Source: Hyphomicrobiales bacterium
GTDB taxonomy: Bacteria; Pseudomonadota; Alphaproteobacteria; Rhizobiales; Xanthobacteraceae
NCBI GenBank assembly: GCA_003135415.1
Contig: PLBP01000006.1
Location: 1-64,000, forward strand
Reading direction: 5' to 3'
Length of the DNA: 64,000 nucleotides
Positions 1 to 10,496 of the stretch are shown here, piece by piece (positions within the stretch are counted from its first letter, which is position 1; each line of letters opens with the position of its first letter). Position numbers and translations under genes: made by a program. The notes under the pieces were generated by a model. It saw only the letters and a list, made by a program, of their open reading frames with translations. It ran no database searches and was not told where the DNA came from.

Positions 1-869
1 CCGGTGATGCGGTCGTCGAAGCGCGCGCCGATGCAGATCATCAGATCGCAATCGTGCATCGCCCAGTTCGCCTCCCAGGTGCCGTGCATGCCGAGCATGC
101 CGAGCCATTGCGGGTCGGCGGCGGGAAACGCCCCTAAGCCCATCAGCGTCGAGGTGATCGGGTAGCCGGTGAGCTTGACCAATTCGCGTAGCAACACCGA
201 GGCTTCCGAGCCGGAATTGATGACACCGCCGCCGGTGTAAAATAGCGGGCGCTTGGCCGTGCGCATCAACTCGACCGCGGCTTTGATCTTGTCGATGTCG
301 CCTTTCATTTTCGGCTGATAGGTTTTGTGCTGGTTGATGCGCGGATTCGAGTACATGCCTTTCGCGAACTGCACGTCCTTCGGAATGTCGACGACGACGG
401 GGCCCGGCCGGCCGGCGGCGGCGATGTAGAACGCTTCATGCAAGACGCGCGCGAGATCGTTGACGTCCCGCACAAGATAATTGTGCTTGGTGCAGGGCCG
501 TGTGATGCCGACGGTGTCGCATTCCTGAAAGGCGTCGTTGCCGATCAGATGCGTCGGCACTTGGCCCGTGATGACCACGATCGGAATCGAATCCATCAGC
601 GCGTCTGTGAGGCCGGTGACCGCGTTGGTGGCGCCGGGACCCGAGGTGACGAGCACGGCACCGACCTTGCCGGTCGAGCGCGCGTAGCCTTCGGCCGCGT
701 GCACCGCGCCTTGCTCGTGGCGCACCAGAATGTGGTGAAGCTTCTGCTGCTGGAACAGCGCGTCGTAGATCGGCAGCACCGCGCCGCCGGGATAGCCGAA
801 GATGTGCTCCACGCCCTGATCGACGAGCGCCTGGATCACCATTTCCGCGCCGGTCATTTCCTTTTGCAT
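1..869 (-). CDS. ilvB: Acetolactate synthase large subunit (partial, runs off the left edge)
   Basis: Minus-strand translation begins MQKEMTGAEMVIQALVDQGVEHIFGYPGGAVLPIYDAL and continues HEQGAVHAAEGYARSTGKVG...VTSGPGATN...CDLMICIGARFDDRITG, typical ThDP-dependent acetolactate synthase motifs. Confidence 0.95.
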   Translation of the reverse strand, partial: MQKEMTGAEMVIQALVDQGVEHIFGYPGGAVLPIYDALFQQQKLHHILVRHEQGAVHAAEGYARSTGKVGAVLVTSGPGATNAVTGLTDALMDSIPIVVITGQVPTHLIGNDAFQECDTVGITRPCTKHNYLVRDVNDLARVLHEAFYIAAAGRPGPVVVDIPKDVQFAKGMYSNPRINQHKTYQPKMKGDIDKIKAAVELMRTAKRPLFYTGGGVINSGSEASVLLRELVKLTGYPITSTLMGLGAFPAADPQWLGMLGMHGTWEANWAMHDCDLMICIGARFDDRIT

Positions 870-912
870 CGTCCGCTCCGTCTCGCTTTCGGTTTCGTCA
901 TGGCCGGATAAA

Positions 913-940
913 CAAAAAGGGGCCTCGAACCGAGACCCCT
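913..940 (-). terminator. Intrinsic terminator/attenuator between the ilv leader peptide and ilvB
   Basis: Minus strand AGGGGTCTCG-GTT-CGAGGCCCCT followed by TTTTTG; 10-bp stem with one G-U pair, 3-nt loop and U-tract, lying inside the ilvB leader. Confidence 0.85.
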
Positions 941-981
941 GCGCGCCACCAGACAATGAATAGCCGTTAGGCCATCCGCCG

Positions 982-1029
982 CTAGGCGCGCCCTCCTACT
1001 ACGATAATAAGGCTCAGAAACTTGCGCAT
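982..1029 (-). CDS. ilv operon attenuator leader peptide (15 aa, MRKFLSLIIVVGGRA)
   Basis: Short ORF with consecutive Leu-Ile-Ile-Val-Val regulatory codons just upstream of a terminator hairpin and ilvB; GGAAG Shine-Dalgarno-like sequence upstream. Confidence 0.8.
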   Translation of the reverse strand: MRKFLSLIIVVGGRA

Positions 1030-1059
1030 TGGTCGCCGCTTCCGTTTCAATCGTGCAGC

Positions 1060-1089
1060 AAAGTACAGTCTTGCCCGGTAAGGGTCAAG
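1060..1089 (-). promoter_or_regulatory. Candidate sigma70-type promoter for the ilv leader
   Basis: Minus strand CTTGAC - 18 nt - TACTTT, ending about 30 nt before the leader peptide start. Confidence 0.4.
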
Positions 1090-1156
1090 CGGGTCCGGGA
1101 GGCGCGAGTTATGCCCAATTAGTGCTTGCGCGAAAATTAAAGGATCGTAAAAAAAC

Positions 1157-2008
1157 ATGCCTCTACTGCGCGAAAAATCGGGGCGCTGGTCGTCGGAAAA
1201 GATCGCGGCCTTCGCGCTCGCGATCCTGCCTTCGCTCTGGCTCGCGGGCCTCGTCGCCCTCGACCAGCTCGGCGCGCGCCCGGTCACCGAGGTGATCCAC
1301 TTCTCGGGCCGCTGGACGGCGCGGCTGATTTTGCTGGCCCTCCTGATCACACCGGCGCGGAGAATCCTCAACTGGGGCAAGCTGATCAACACCCGCCGCA
1401 CGCTTGGCGTCGCCGCCGCCTGCTACGCCGTCTTTCACTTCACGCTCTATATCGCCGACCAGAAATTCGATCTCGCCAAGGTCGCGAGCGAAATCGTGCT
1501 GCGCTTCTATCTCACCATCGGCTTCACCGCGCTCCTCGGACTGATCGCGCTGGGTGTCACCTCCACAGATGCCGCCGTGCGCCGGTTAGGGGCGAAATGG
1601 GGCACGCTGCACAAGGCGGTCTATGTCATCGGCGTGCTCGCCGTCGTCCACTTCGCCCTGCAGAAGAAGCTCGATATCTACGAGCCCACATTGATGGCGG
1701 GTCTCTTGGCCTGGCTCCTGACCTATCGCGCGCTCTATAAATGGCGGCGCGAAGTCGGATTGGCCGGGCTCACCGCGCTCGCGCTGTTCGCGACGATATT
1801 CACGATGCTGTTCGAGGCGCTCTGGTATGGCGCACTCACCGGCATTTCGCCTGCACGCGTAATCGCGTTGAACTTCATGGTTACGGTCGACATTCGCCCG
1901 GCCTGGTGGGTGCTCGCGGTTTCGTTCACGGTCATCGCCGCCTATCTCGCGGCGCAACGGCTATGGCCGCGCGAGCCCACGCACGTGAAATTACATCCGG
2001 CGCAATAG
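1157..2008 (+). CDS. msrQ: Heme-binding membrane subunit MsrQ (YedZ family)
   Basis: Multi-TM ferric-reductase-like protein with [39 protein letters not shown] and [16 protein letters not shown] motifs. Confidence 0.85.
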   Translation: MPLLREKSGRWSSEKIAAFALAILPSLWLAGLVALDQLGARPVTEVIHFSGRWTARLILLALLITPARRILNWGKLINTRRTLGVAAACYAVFHFTLYIADQKFDLAKVASEIVLRFYLTIGFTALLGLIALGVTSTDAAVRRLGAKWGTLHKAVYVIGVLAVVHFALQKKLDIYEPTLMAGLLAWLLTYRALYKWRREVGLAGLTALALFATIFTMLFEALWYGALTGISPARVIALNFMVTVDIRPAWWVLAVSFTVIAAYLAAQRLWPREPTHVKLHPAQ

Positions 2009-2902
2009 CGTTTCTTCGAGAGCCTCCCGCGGCGCGAGCCATTTGAATTGCGGCAACTGATGCCGGAACCAGGTCTCCTGGCGCTTGGCGTATTTGCGCG
2101 TATCGGCCTTGGCCTCGTTGGCGGCGGTTTCAAGCGACACTTCGCCGGCGAGATGCTTCATCAGCCAAGGCGCGCCATGCGCCTTCATCGCCGGCAGCGC
2201 CGGATCGAGCTTGCGCGCGGCGAACGCGCGCACTTCTTCGAGCGCGCCTTCGGCCAGCATCTTGTCGAAGCGCGCATCGATGCGCCTGCGCAATTCCGTG
2301 CGCTCGACCGCCAGGAAAACCGAAATCGCTTGCCCCGGTTCGATCAGCGGCTTGCCGGGCGAGGCTTGCCATTCCGCGAGCGGCCGCCCGGTCGCCTCGA
2401 AGATTTCGAGCGCGCGGATGACCCGCTGCCGGTCGGAAGAACGCAGCTTTACCGCCGTCGCCGGATCGCGCGCCGCAAGGCGCGCGTGAAGCTCAGCGGC
2501 CGCGACACTATCCGCTTCACCGCGTATTTTCGCCCGCACCGTCTCGGGCACCGGCGGCATCGAGGATAATCCCCAGGTGAGCGCCCTTAAATAGAGCCCA
2601 GTGCCACCGACGAAAATCGGCAGTCGCCCCGCCTGCTCGATTTCGGAAAGCGCGCGGCTCGCATCGGCAAACCAGCGCCCGACCGAATAATGCTCCGCCG
2701 CGTCCACATCGCCGAAGAGCAAATGCGGCGCCCGCGATTCCTCCTCCGGCGTCGGCCGCGCCGTGAGCACGCGGAAATCGCGATAGACCTGCATCGAGTC
2801 GGCGTTGACGATGCTGCCGCCCAACTGCGCGGCAATCCGCAAGGCGAGCGCCGACTTGCCGCTCGCGGTCGGACCTGCGATCAACACCGCGCGATTCATC
2901 AT
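1991..2902 (-). CDS. miaA: tRNA dimethylallyltransferase
   Basis: [24 protein letters not shown]-loop, [22 protein letters not shown]. Confidence 0.95.
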   Translation of the reverse strand: MMNRAVLIAGPTASGKSALALRIAAQLGGSIVNADSMQVYRDFRVLTARPTPEEESRAPHLLFGDVDAAEHYSVGRWFADASRALSEIEQAGRLPIFVGGTGLYLRALTWGLSSMPPVPETVRAKIRGEADSVAAAELHARLAARDPATAVKLRSSDRQRVIRALEIFEATGRPLAEWQASPGKPLIEPGQAISVFLAVERTELRRRIDARFDKMLAEGALEEVRAFAARKLDPALPAMKAHGAPWLMKHLAGEVSLETAANEAKADTRKYAKRQETWFRHQLPQFKWLAPREALEETLLRRM

Positions 2903-2949
2903 CCTTCTCCCGATCCTTCTACCGATCCTTCTCTTGGCGAACCCATAGC

Positions 2950-3846
2950 ATGTCGCATGTCGCGACCCTGATTTCGAACCCGGCCCAGCCCGCCGTGAAC
3001 GGGCCGGTGATCGACGCTGCGCGCATTCTGCTGCCGGTCGCGGGCAAGCCTGTTATGCTCGCCGAGGGCGTGGCTTGCGATCTTCCGTTTGAGTTTGCCC
3101 CGGACGGCAATGTGCGCGCCCTCTTCGATTCGCTACGCGCTGCGATCGAGCCGGCGCCGGTCGATGTGGTTGTGCAGCCGGTGGCGCATCGGCGAAAGAA
3201 ACTTTTCCTCGCCGACATGGACTCCACCATGATCGAGCAGGAATGCATCGACGAGCTCGCGGACTATGTGGGACTGAAGACGCGCGTCGCCGCCATCACC
3301 GAGCGCGCAATGAAGGGCGAGATCGAATTCGAGCCGGCGCTCCGCGAGCGTGTCGCGCTTTTGAAGGGCCTACCCGCAAGCGTGATCGACGAGGTGATCG
3401 AACAACGCATTCGCCTCACGCCCGGCGCCCGCGCGTTGGTGGCGACCATGCGCAAGCACGGCGCCTACACTTGTCTTGTGTCAGGCGGCTTTACTTTATT
3501 CACGAACCGGATCGCGGCGCTGGTCGGCTTCGACGAGAATCGCGCCAATAAGCTCGCGATCGAGAACGGCAAGCTTGCGGGCCGCGTCGAGGAGCCGATT
3601 TTAGGGCGCGAAGCGAAGCTCGCAACGCTGAAGGAATTGACCGTGAGACTGAAGCTCGATCCCGCCGACACACTCGTCGCCGGCGACGGCGCCAACGACA
3701 TCCCGATGATCGAGGCTGCGGGCCTGGGCGTCGCCTACCGCGCCAAGCCCGCGGTCGTCGCCGCGGCGCATGCACGCATCGACCACGGCGATCTCACGGC
3801 GCTGTTGTATTTACAGGGCTATAAGCGCGCGGAATTTGTTGAATAA
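2950..3846 (+). CDS. serB: Phosphoserine phosphatase
   Basis: HAD motifs [53 protein letters not shown]. Confidence 0.95.
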   Translation: MSHVATLISNPAQPAVNGPVIDAARILLPVAGKPVMLAEGVACDLPFEFAPDGNVRALFDSLRAAIEPAPVDVVVQPVAHRRKKLFLADMDSTMIEQECIDELADYVGLKTRVAAITERAMKGEIEFEPALRERVALLKGLPASVIDEVIEQRIRLTPGARALVATMRKHGAYTCLVSGGFTLFTNRIAALVGFDENRANKLAIENGKLAGRVEEPILGREAKLATLKELTVRLKLDPADTLVAGDGANDIPMIEAAGLGVAYRAKPAVVAAAHARIDHGDLTALLYLQGYKRAEFVE

Positions 3847-3882
3847 ACGAATTACACTTTCGACGTGGGACGGGAGGGCTTC

Positions 3883-4176
3883 ATGCCAACTGAGTGGAAT
3901 CGCGATCCGGTTAAGGACTTCCTTTTTGTGCGCCCGTTCTTCACGCCGAGACGGCTAAGGCTCACATGGTTATTCTATCTGATCATCTGGGTGCCGCTAA
4001 TCATTGGCGAGATCGCCGTTACGTTGTCGACCTTGCGCCAGATGCCATCTCTCGACGCGATGTCGATAATCTACCTGACGGAAGATATCCTGTTGAAGGT
4101 CGTCTACTTGATCTTAGTGCGTCTATTGCTCGAAGCCGCACTTTTGCTCTTATCTAGATCGCCTCAAGAGAAGTGA
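3883..4176 (+). CDS. Small predicted membrane protein (start MPTEWNRDPVKDFLF within the 3865 ORF)
   Basis: Two hydrophobic segments (LTWLFYLIIWVPLIIGEIAVTL; ILLKVVYLILVRLLLEAALLLL); followed by a terminator. Confidence 0.6.
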   Translation: MPTEWNRDPVKDFLFVRPFFTPRRLRLTWLFYLIIWVPLIIGEIAVTLSTLRQMPSLDAMSIIYLTEDILLKVVYLILVRLLLEAALLLLSRSPQEK

Positions 4177-4185
4177 CGGAAACAA

Positions 4186-4212
4186 AAAGGGCGGCCTTTC
4201 AAGCCGCCCTTT
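4186..4212. terminator. Bidirectional intrinsic terminator between converging genes
   Basis: AAAGGGCGGC-ctttcaa-GCCGCCCTTT, with A/T tracts on both sides. Confidence 0.85.
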
Positions 4213-4231
4213 CGATAAAACGCTAGACCTT

Positions 4232-5713
4232 TCAAGGTATCGCCACCGGCACGAAGCGCTGTTCGTCGGCGCGCGTGACCAGAAGAAGCGTCGATTTCTT
4301 ACCGTCCTTCTTCAAGGCATCGAGCCGTTTCTGCACGTCGGCTGGATTCGACACCGCCTCCTGCCCGATCTCGACGATGATGTCGCCCGGCTGGATGCCG
4401 CGCTCGGCGGCGGGCGAGTCGCGCTCGACTGAAACGACGAGCACGCCCTTGGCGCCGTCCTTGATCTTGTAGCGCTTCTTGAGATCGTCGGTGATGCCGG
4501 AAAGCCCGAGCCCGAGCGAGCTTTTCGCGATCGGCTTCGCCTCCGGCGGCGTTTCCTTGGTGAGCGAAGCCTTCTGCGGCTTCTCGGCGTCCTCGAGCCG
4601 GCCGAGCGTTACCTTCGCGCTCTGCTCCTTGCCCTTGCGGATGAAAACGACGTCGACGGTTTTGCCGACGCCGGTGTCGGCGACGCTCTTCGGCAGGTCG
4701 CGCATCTCCTTGATGTCGCGGCCGTCGAACTTCACGATCACGTCGCCCGATTGAAGGCCGGCCTTCGCGGCAGGACTGTCATCGGTGACACCGGCGACCA
4801 GCGCGCCGCGCGGGCGTCCGAGCGAAAGGCTTTCGGCGATCGCATCGTCGACGCCCTGGATCTTGACGCCGATCCAGCCGCGCCGCGTCTCGCCGAACTC
4901 GCGCAGTTGAGCGATGATGCCAGTGACGCTCTTCGACGGAATGGCGAAGCCGATGCCGATCGATCCGCCCGAGGGCGAGATGATCGCGGTGTTGATGCCG
5001 ATAACGTCGCCTTCCATGTTGAACAGCGGGCCGCCCGAATTACCGCGATTGATCGCGGCGTCGGTCTGCAGGAAGTTGTCGTAGGGGCCGGCGTTGATGT
5101 CGCGATTCCTGGCCGAAACGACGCCGACCGTAACCGAACCGCCGAGGCCGAACGGATTGCCGATCGCCATCACCCAGTCGCCGACGCGCATCTTGTCGGA
5201 ATCGCCAAAGGCAACCGCCTTGATCGGCTTCTCCGGCTTTACACGCAGGACCGCGATGTCGCTCTTGGTGTCGCGGCCAATGACCTCGGCCTTCAGCTTC
5301 GAGCCGTCGTTAAAGTTGGCAAAAATCTCGTCCGCCTCCGCAATCACGTGATTGTTGGTGACCACGATGCCCGACGGATCGATCACGAAGCCGGAGCCGA
5401 GCGAGGACACCTTGCGCGAGTGACCGCCATTGTCGCCGCCGCGCCGCTTGAAGAACTCATCGAAGAATTCCTCGAATGGCGAACCGGGCGGCACCTGCGG
5501 CATCTGCATGCCCTTTCCCGCCTCGATCGTCTGCGAGGTCGAGATGTTGACCACGGCATCGAGCACGCGCTCCGCCGTATCGGCGACCGAATCCGGCCCC
5601 TTGCCCGCGGCGGCATAACCGGCGCCGGCAGCAACAAACGCACTCAAGCCGAGCGCGAGCGCGAACGCTGTCCGGCGAGTGGGGAGAGCATCAGAGAAAG
5701 CGGGCATGGACAT
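4232..5713 (-). CDS. degP: Periplasmic Do-family serine endoprotease (DegP/HtrA) with two PDZ domains
   Basis: Signal peptide, VVTNNHVI, SDIAVLRV, DAAINRGNSGGPLFN, two PDZ segments. Confidence 0.93.
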   Translation of the reverse strand: MSMPAFSDALPTRRTAFALALGLSAFVAAGAGYAAAGKGPDSVADTAERVLDAVVNISTSQTIEAGKGMQMPQVPPGSPFEEFFDEFFKRRGGDNGGHSRKVSSLGSGFVIDPSGIVVTNNHVIAEADEIFANFNDGSKLKAEVIGRDTKSDIAVLRVKPEKPIKAVAFGDSDKMRVGDWVMAIGNPFGLGGSVTVGVVSARNRDINAGPYDNFLQTDAAINRGNSGGPLFNMEGDVIGINTAIISPSGGSIGIGFAIPSKSVTGIIAQLREFGETRRGWIGVKIQGVDDAIAESLSLGRPRGALVAGVTDDSPAAKAGLQSGDVIVKFDGRDIKEMRDLPKSVADTGVGKTVDVVFIRKGKEQSAKVTLGRLEDAEKPQKASLTKETPPEAKPIAKSSLGLGLSGITDDLKKRYKIKDGAKGVLVVSVERDSPAAERGIQPGDIIVEIGQEAVSNPADVQKRLDALKKDGKKSTLLLVTRADEQRFVPVAIP

Positions 5714-5867
5714 TCCTCAAGAAAGCTTCGTGAAATTCGATCAAAGCTGCGACGGATCGGCGGGCGAGGCAACGCTTATGGCCCTTCCCGGGCAATCCGC
5801 TATTCGGTGCGGGTTAAATCCGGCGGAAAAGCGACCGCGAGCAGAACCTCGCGGCCTATTGATCGGC

Positions 5868-6068
5868 TTAGAGGCCGAAGCCGCCGCGACGCACGAACCA
5901 CAGCAAGGCGAGCCCCGCAACGGCCGCCACGATGCCGCTCGCGCGTAAGACTGTTTCCGGAGATTCGGACACCGCAGCCGCCGCCCGCTTGGCAGCGCCG
6001 GGGAAGGCCGCGAAGGTCAACCCCTCGATGGCAAGCAAAAGGCCCAGTGCGGCGAGAAAGTCGTGCAT
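5868..6068 (-). CDS. DUF2065 family small membrane protein
   Basis: MHDFLAALGLLLAIEGLTFAAFP...; position downstream of hflC is typical for this family. Confidence 0.75.
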   Translation of the reverse strand: MHDFLAALGLLLAIEGLTFAAFPGAAKRAAAAVSESPETVLRASGIVAAVAGLALLWFVRRGGFGL

Positions 6069-6080
6069 GGGCCTTCAGAA

Positions 6081-6965
6081 TCACTTCGGCGCGGGCGCTT
6101 TGCCGGTGGGATCGTTGAAGAAGCGGAAGAATTCGGAATCCGGCGTCAACAGAAGCCGCGTGTCGTCGTGCCGAAGACCCGCCTCGTAGGCCTGCATCGA
6201 GCGATAGAAAGCGAAAAAGTCGCGGTCCTTGTCATAGGCTTCGGCGAAGATGCGGTTGCGCTCGGCATCGCCCTCGCCCCGCGTCTGCTCGCCGCGCGAC
6301 GTCGCCTCGGCGACCGTCACGGTGACGTCGCGATCGGCGCGGGCACGGATGGTCTGGGCAAGCTGGTTGCCGCCGGCGCGGATTTCCGCCGCCTCACGTT
6401 GGCGCTCGGTCTGCATGCGCTGGAACACCGCCTGGCTGTTCGCGTCCGGGAGGTCGGCCCGGCGGATGCGCACGTCGACGACATTGATGCCGAAATTCAT
6501 CCCTTCGCGGTTCACCTGCTCGCGAATGCGCGACATCAACAGCTCGCGCTCGTCGCGCACCACCTGGATGAAGGTCGCCTCGCCGAGCACGCGCCTGAGT
6601 GAGGAATTCAGGATGCTGGTGAGGCGCGAGTTGGCGCCCTCGACCGTGCCAAGCGACTGATAGAACTTCAACGGATCGAAAATCTTGTAGCGAGCGAAGG
6701 CATCGACCACGAGCCGCTTCTGGTCGGACGCGATCACCTCCTGCGCGGGGTTTTCGAGATCCAGAATACGCTTATCGATATAGACGACGCTATCGACGAG
6801 CGGATATTTAAATTGCAGGCCTGGCTCCGTCAAAATTTTGACGGGTTCGCCGAGCCGGAGCACCAGCGCCTGCTGGTTCTGATGAACGGTGAAGAGCGCG
6901 CCGTAGGTGACGACCAGGGCGATCGCCACGAGCACCGCGAGAAGCCCGGTAATGCCCTTCGTCAT
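6081..6965 (-). CDS. hflC: Protease modulator HflC (band 7/SPFH)
   Basis: TVHQNQQALVLRLGEPVKILTEPGLQFKYPLVDSV...; overlaps hflK by 4 bp. Confidence 0.95.
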   Translation of the reverse strand: MTKGITGLLAVLVAIALVVTYGALFTVHQNQQALVLRLGEPVKILTEPGLQFKYPLVDSVVYIDKRILDLENPAQEVIASDQKRLVVDAFARYKIFDPLKFYQSLGTVEGANSRLTSILNSSLRRVLGEATFIQVVRDERELLMSRIREQVNREGMNFGINVVDVRIRRADLPDANSQAVFQRMQTERQREAAEIRAGGNQLAQTIRARADRDVTVTVAEATSRGEQTRGEGDAERNRIFAEAYDKDRDFFAFYRSMQAYEAGLRHDDTRLLLTPDSEFFRFFNDPTGKAPAPK

Positions 6966-8095
6966 CGGCTGCCTCCCTGCTGCTGTTGTTGCTGTTGTGG
7001 CGGCCGGCGGCTGGGGAATTCGCCGAGCGGTAGATACGGCACCACACCCGTGCCCTTCGGATCGAGGATGACCTTATCCATGCCGCCGAACACGCGCTCC
7101 ATGGTCTCGAGATACATGCGCCGGCGCGTGACCTCCGGCGCTTTCTTGTACTGGTCGTAAATACTGACATAGCGCGAGGTCTGGCCCTTGGCTTCGGCGA
7201 CGGTCTGCTCGCGATAGGCTTCCGCCGCCTGCAGCACTTGCGAGGCGCGCCCGCGCGCCTCCGGCACCACCCGGTTGGCGTAGGTCTGCGCCTCATTCTG
7301 CGCGCGCTCGGCGTCGGAGCGCGCGGCCTGCACGTCGCGGAAGGAATCGATCACCTGCGCCGGCGGATCGACCTTTTGCAACTGCACCTGCGTGATCTGC
7401 ACGCCGGCCTGATAGGAATCGAGGGTCTTCTGCATGAGATCGTGCACGCCGAGCTCGACGTTCTGACGCGCGCCGGTGAGAATCGGCTGGATCGTCGAAC
7501 GGCCGATCACCTCGCGCATAGCGCTTTCGGCGACGGCCTTGATGGTGCTTTCGGGGTTCTGCACGTTGAACAGGAAATCCGAAGCGCTCTTGACGATCCA
7601 CAGCACGGTGAAATCGACGTCGACGATGTTCTCGTCGCCGGTGAGCATCAGGCTCTCCTCGGGCACGTCACGCGTGGCGTTGCCGCGCCGCGGATCGTCG
7701 ATCACGCGCATGCCGATATCGATACGGCGGTAACTCGTGACTGTCGGCGTCAGCGCCTGCTCGATCGGATAGGGCAGATGATAGTTGAGGCCGGGTTGCG
7801 TGAGCTGGGTGAACTTGCCGAAGCGCAGCACCACCCCCTGCTCGTCAGGCTGCACGCGATAGAAGCCCGACAGCATCCAGAATACGATCGCCGCCACCAC
7901 CAGTAGAAGGCCGCCCCAGCCGCCGAACGAGCCGCCGGGCAAAACGCTCTTCAGCTTGTCTTGGCTGCGACGGATCAACTCTTCGAGATCGGGAGGCGTT
8001 GAGCCGCCGCCACCGCCGGGCTGCGGACCCGAACCCCATGGCCCACGGGGCCCACCACCGCCCCAAGGGCCGCCGCTCTGGTTCTTCCAAGGCAT
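6962..8095 (-). CDS. hflK: FtsH protease activity modulator HflK
   Basis: Gly-rich N-terminus, FYRVQPDEQGVVLRFGKFTQLTQPGLNYHLPYPIE; Gln-rich C-terminus. Confidence 0.95.
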   Translation of the reverse strand: MPWKNQSGGPWGGGGPRGPWGSGPQPGGGGGSTPPDLEELIRRSQDKLKSVLPGGSFGGWGGLLLVVAAIVFWMLSGFYRVQPDEQGVVLRFGKFTQLTQPGLNYHLPYPIEQALTPTVTSYRRIDIGMRVIDDPRRGNATRDVPEESLMLTGDENIVDVDFTVLWIVKSASDFLFNVQNPESTIKAVAESAMREVIGRSTIQPILTGARQNVELGVHDLMQKTLDSYQAGVQITQVQLQKVDPPAQVIDSFRDVQAARSDAERAQNEAQTYANRVVPEARGRASQVLQAAEAYREQTVAEAKGQTSRYVSIYDQYKKAPEVTRRRMYLETMERVFGGMDKVILDPKGTGVVPYLPLGEFPSRRPPQQQQQQQGGSR

Positions 8096-8226
8096 GAATG
8101 TCTCCGCCCGCGCCGCTCAAGGGGCGCGGAGGTTATAGGGTAGTCGCCCCGTGGGTTCAACGCGCGGGCTTTACCGCGCCAAAAGCGTCGATATTGCGTA
8201 CGTAGATTGTGTCGGGCGCGAGGAAA

Positions 8227-8454
8227 TCAAGCCGCGCGTGCCGTGCGGAAATGATCGAGCACGAACAGGCGGATTGCGGAGGAAAGATTGCCTTGGCTGC
8301 GCGAGGCATCGATGCCCGCGACCACTTCCGACAGCGTCGCGCTGCGGACCGTCGCGATTTCCTTCAGCGCATCCCAGAATGCGTCTTCGAGACTGACGCT
8401 CGTCTTGTGACCCGCGATCACGATCGAACGTTTGACCACCGGACTCTTGATCAT
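8227..8454 (-). CDS. Ribbon-helix-helix domain protein
   Basis: RSIVIAGHKTSVSLEDAFWDALKEIATVRSATLSEVVAGID, RHH_4-like pattern. Confidence 0.75.
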   Translation of the reverse strand: MIKSPVVKRSIVIAGHKTSVSLEDAFWDALKEIATVRSATLSEVVAGIDASRSQGNLSSAIRLFVLDHFRTARAA

Positions 8455-8639
8455 GAATCATCCCCGGATTGTAGGCGCCGGCCATCGAGCTCGCGCGCGC
8501 GTTTCAATTTCACCGTTTTCACGAGCCGGCGTTTCGCGGGCGAGCGGCCGAAGCGTGCGCGGTTCGAAGCCGCCTGCGCTGGCCGCTCGGCACGGATCTT
8601 CGTCTTGCGGCGGTGGCGCAAATTGACGATTTCGCCCAT
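8451..8639 (-). CDS. DUF4169-like small basic protein
   Basis: MGEIVNLRHRRKTKIRAERPAQAASNRARFGRSPAKR; overlaps the downstream RHH gene by 4 bp; start refined from the longer track ORF. Confidence 0.7.
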   Translation of the reverse strand: MGEIVNLRHRRKTKIRAERPAQAASNRARFGRSPAKRRLVKTVKLKRARELDGRRLQSGDDS

Positions 8640-8983
8640 CGCTGACCTAGTCCTCGCTTCGAAATACGCGAACGGAAAACGGCCACCGGTTACCCATCGA
8701 GCGGTAACTTCAGCCGAAAGTCGCAAAGGAATCGGGCAAGAAAATAATACCACAACCCCTGCCGGCACCGCGCGGTCGGAACCAGTAAGCCGTAGCGTTC
8801 TCGGTTATGAAGCCCCGGAATTTCACCACCGCCCTACCCTAGGTTACCGCTTGAAATTGCCTTGTGCCTGCGACACTTCGTCCTGAAAGCGTGATTCCAA
8901 GCCGTTTCTCCCGGTGGAAACGAGGCAGTGTCAGGGGCGGGAGTCCGCGTGTTAAAAGCCTTCGCAGCGCAAAAGGCCGCCCG

Positions 8984-10399
8984 ATGAACACCCCGAAAGA
9001 AGCCCCAAAAGCTGCCACCCGCGCCGAAACCGACTCTTTCGGCCCGATCGAAGTGATCGCCGACCGCTACTGGGGCGCCCAGACCCAGCGCTCGCTCGAG
9101 AACTTCCGCATCGGCGGCGAGCGGATGCCGAAGCCGATCGTGCGGGCGCTCGGCCTCGTGAAGATGGCGTCCGCCCTCGTGAACAAGGACATGAAGCTGA
9201 TCGACGGCAAGCTCGCCGATGCCATTGCCGCAGCCGCTAAAGAGGTCGCCGACGGCAAGCTCGACGAGCACTTCCCGCTCGTGGTCTGGCAGACCGGCTC
9301 CGGCACGCAATCGAACATGAACGCCAACGAAGTGATCGGGAACCGCGCAATCGAGATGCTCGGTGGCACGATCAGCTCGAAGAAGCCCGTGCATCCCAAC
9401 GATCACGTGAACCTCAGCCAGTCGTCGAACGACTCCTTCCCGACTGCGATGCATATCGCCGCCGCCGAGGAAATCACCCACAGGCTGATCCCGGCGCTGC
9501 ATCATTTGCATGCGGCGCTCGAGGTGAAGGTCAAGGCGTTCGCGAACATCATCAAGATCGGCCGCACCCACACGCAGGACGCGACACCCTTGACGCTCGG
9601 GCAGGAATTTTCCGGCTACAGTGCGCAGATCGCCTCCAGCATCAAGCGCCTGAAGGCGGTGCTCGAGGAATTATGGCCGCTCGCGCAGGGCGGCACCGCC
9701 GTCGGCACCGGCCTTAATTCCAAGAAGGGTTTCGCCGAGGCTTTCGCGAAGAAGGTGGCGCAAATCACCAAGCTTCCCTTCATCACCGCCCCGAACAAAT
9801 TCGAGGTGATGGCCGCGCACGACGCCTATGTGTCGGTGCACGGTGCGCTCGCCGCCTGTGGTGCAGCGCTGTTCAAAATCGCGAACGATATCCGCCTGCT
9901 CGGCTCCGGCCCGCGCTCCGGCCTTGGCGAGCTTTCGCTGCCGGAGAACGAGCCGGGCTCCTCGATCATGCCAGGCAAGGTGAACCCGACCCAGTGCGAG
10001 GCGCTCACCATGGTTTGCTGCCAGGTGTTCGGCAACCAGACCACGGTGACGGTGGCGGCCTCGCAAGGCCATTTCGAATTGAATGTTTACAAGCCAGTCT
10101 TGGCCTACGCGCTGTTGCAATCGGTGAAGCTGCTCGCCGATGCCGCCCGGTCCTTCACCGATCATTGCGTCACCGGCATCAAGGCGAACGAGAAGCGCAT
10201 CGCCGAGCTATTGGAAATGTCGCTGATGCTGGTGACGGCGCTCGTTCCCAAGATCGGCTACGACAATGCCGCCAAGATCGCCAAGGCCGCGCACCACAAA
10301 GGCACTTCGCTCCGCGAGGAAGCGGTCGACGGCGGTTATGTGACGATGGAAGAATTTGACGCGCTGGTGCGGCCGGAAAAGATGATCGGGCCGGGCTGA
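8984..10399 (+). CDS. fumC: Class II fumarate hydratase
   Basis: [54 protein letters not shown] signature. Confidence 0.97.
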   Translation: MNTPKEAPKAATRAETDSFGPIEVIADRYWGAQTQRSLENFRIGGERMPKPIVRALGLVKMASALVNKDMKLIDGKLADAIAAAAKEVADGKLDEHFPLVVWQTGSGTQSNMNANEVIGNRAIEMLGGTISSKKPVHPNDHVNLSQSSNDSFPTAMHIAAAEEITHRLIPALHHLHAALEVKVKAFANIIKIGRTHTQDATPLTLGQEFSGYSAQIASSIKRLKAVLEELWPLAQGGTAVGTGLNSKKGFAEAFAKKVAQITKLPFITAPNKFEVMAAHDAYVSVHGALAACGAALFKIANDIRLLGSGPRSGLGELSLPENEPGSSIMPGKVNPTQCEALTMVCCQVFGNQTTVTVAASQGHFELNVYKPVLAYALLQSVKLLADAARSFTDHCVTGIKANEKRIAELLEMSLMLVTALVPKIGYDNAAKIAKAAHHKGTSLREEAVDGGYVTMEEFDALVRPEKMIGPG

Positions 10400-10496
10400 C
10401 GATTAACCGGAACTCTCCGCCGCATTACCGAAGTTTAATTTGCGAAGGCAGCGCCTCCTTCCCATCATCCGGTCACACCTCTGAAGGAGGAATCCC

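Noticed and set aside
4751-6118. 455-aa plus-strand ORF
   Set aside because: Antisense to degP; no recognisable domain.
10405-10440. GGAAC-N17-AAGT upstream of the Spy-like gene as an EcfG general-stress promoter
   Set aside because: The -10 element does not match the CGTT consensus, so support is insufficient.
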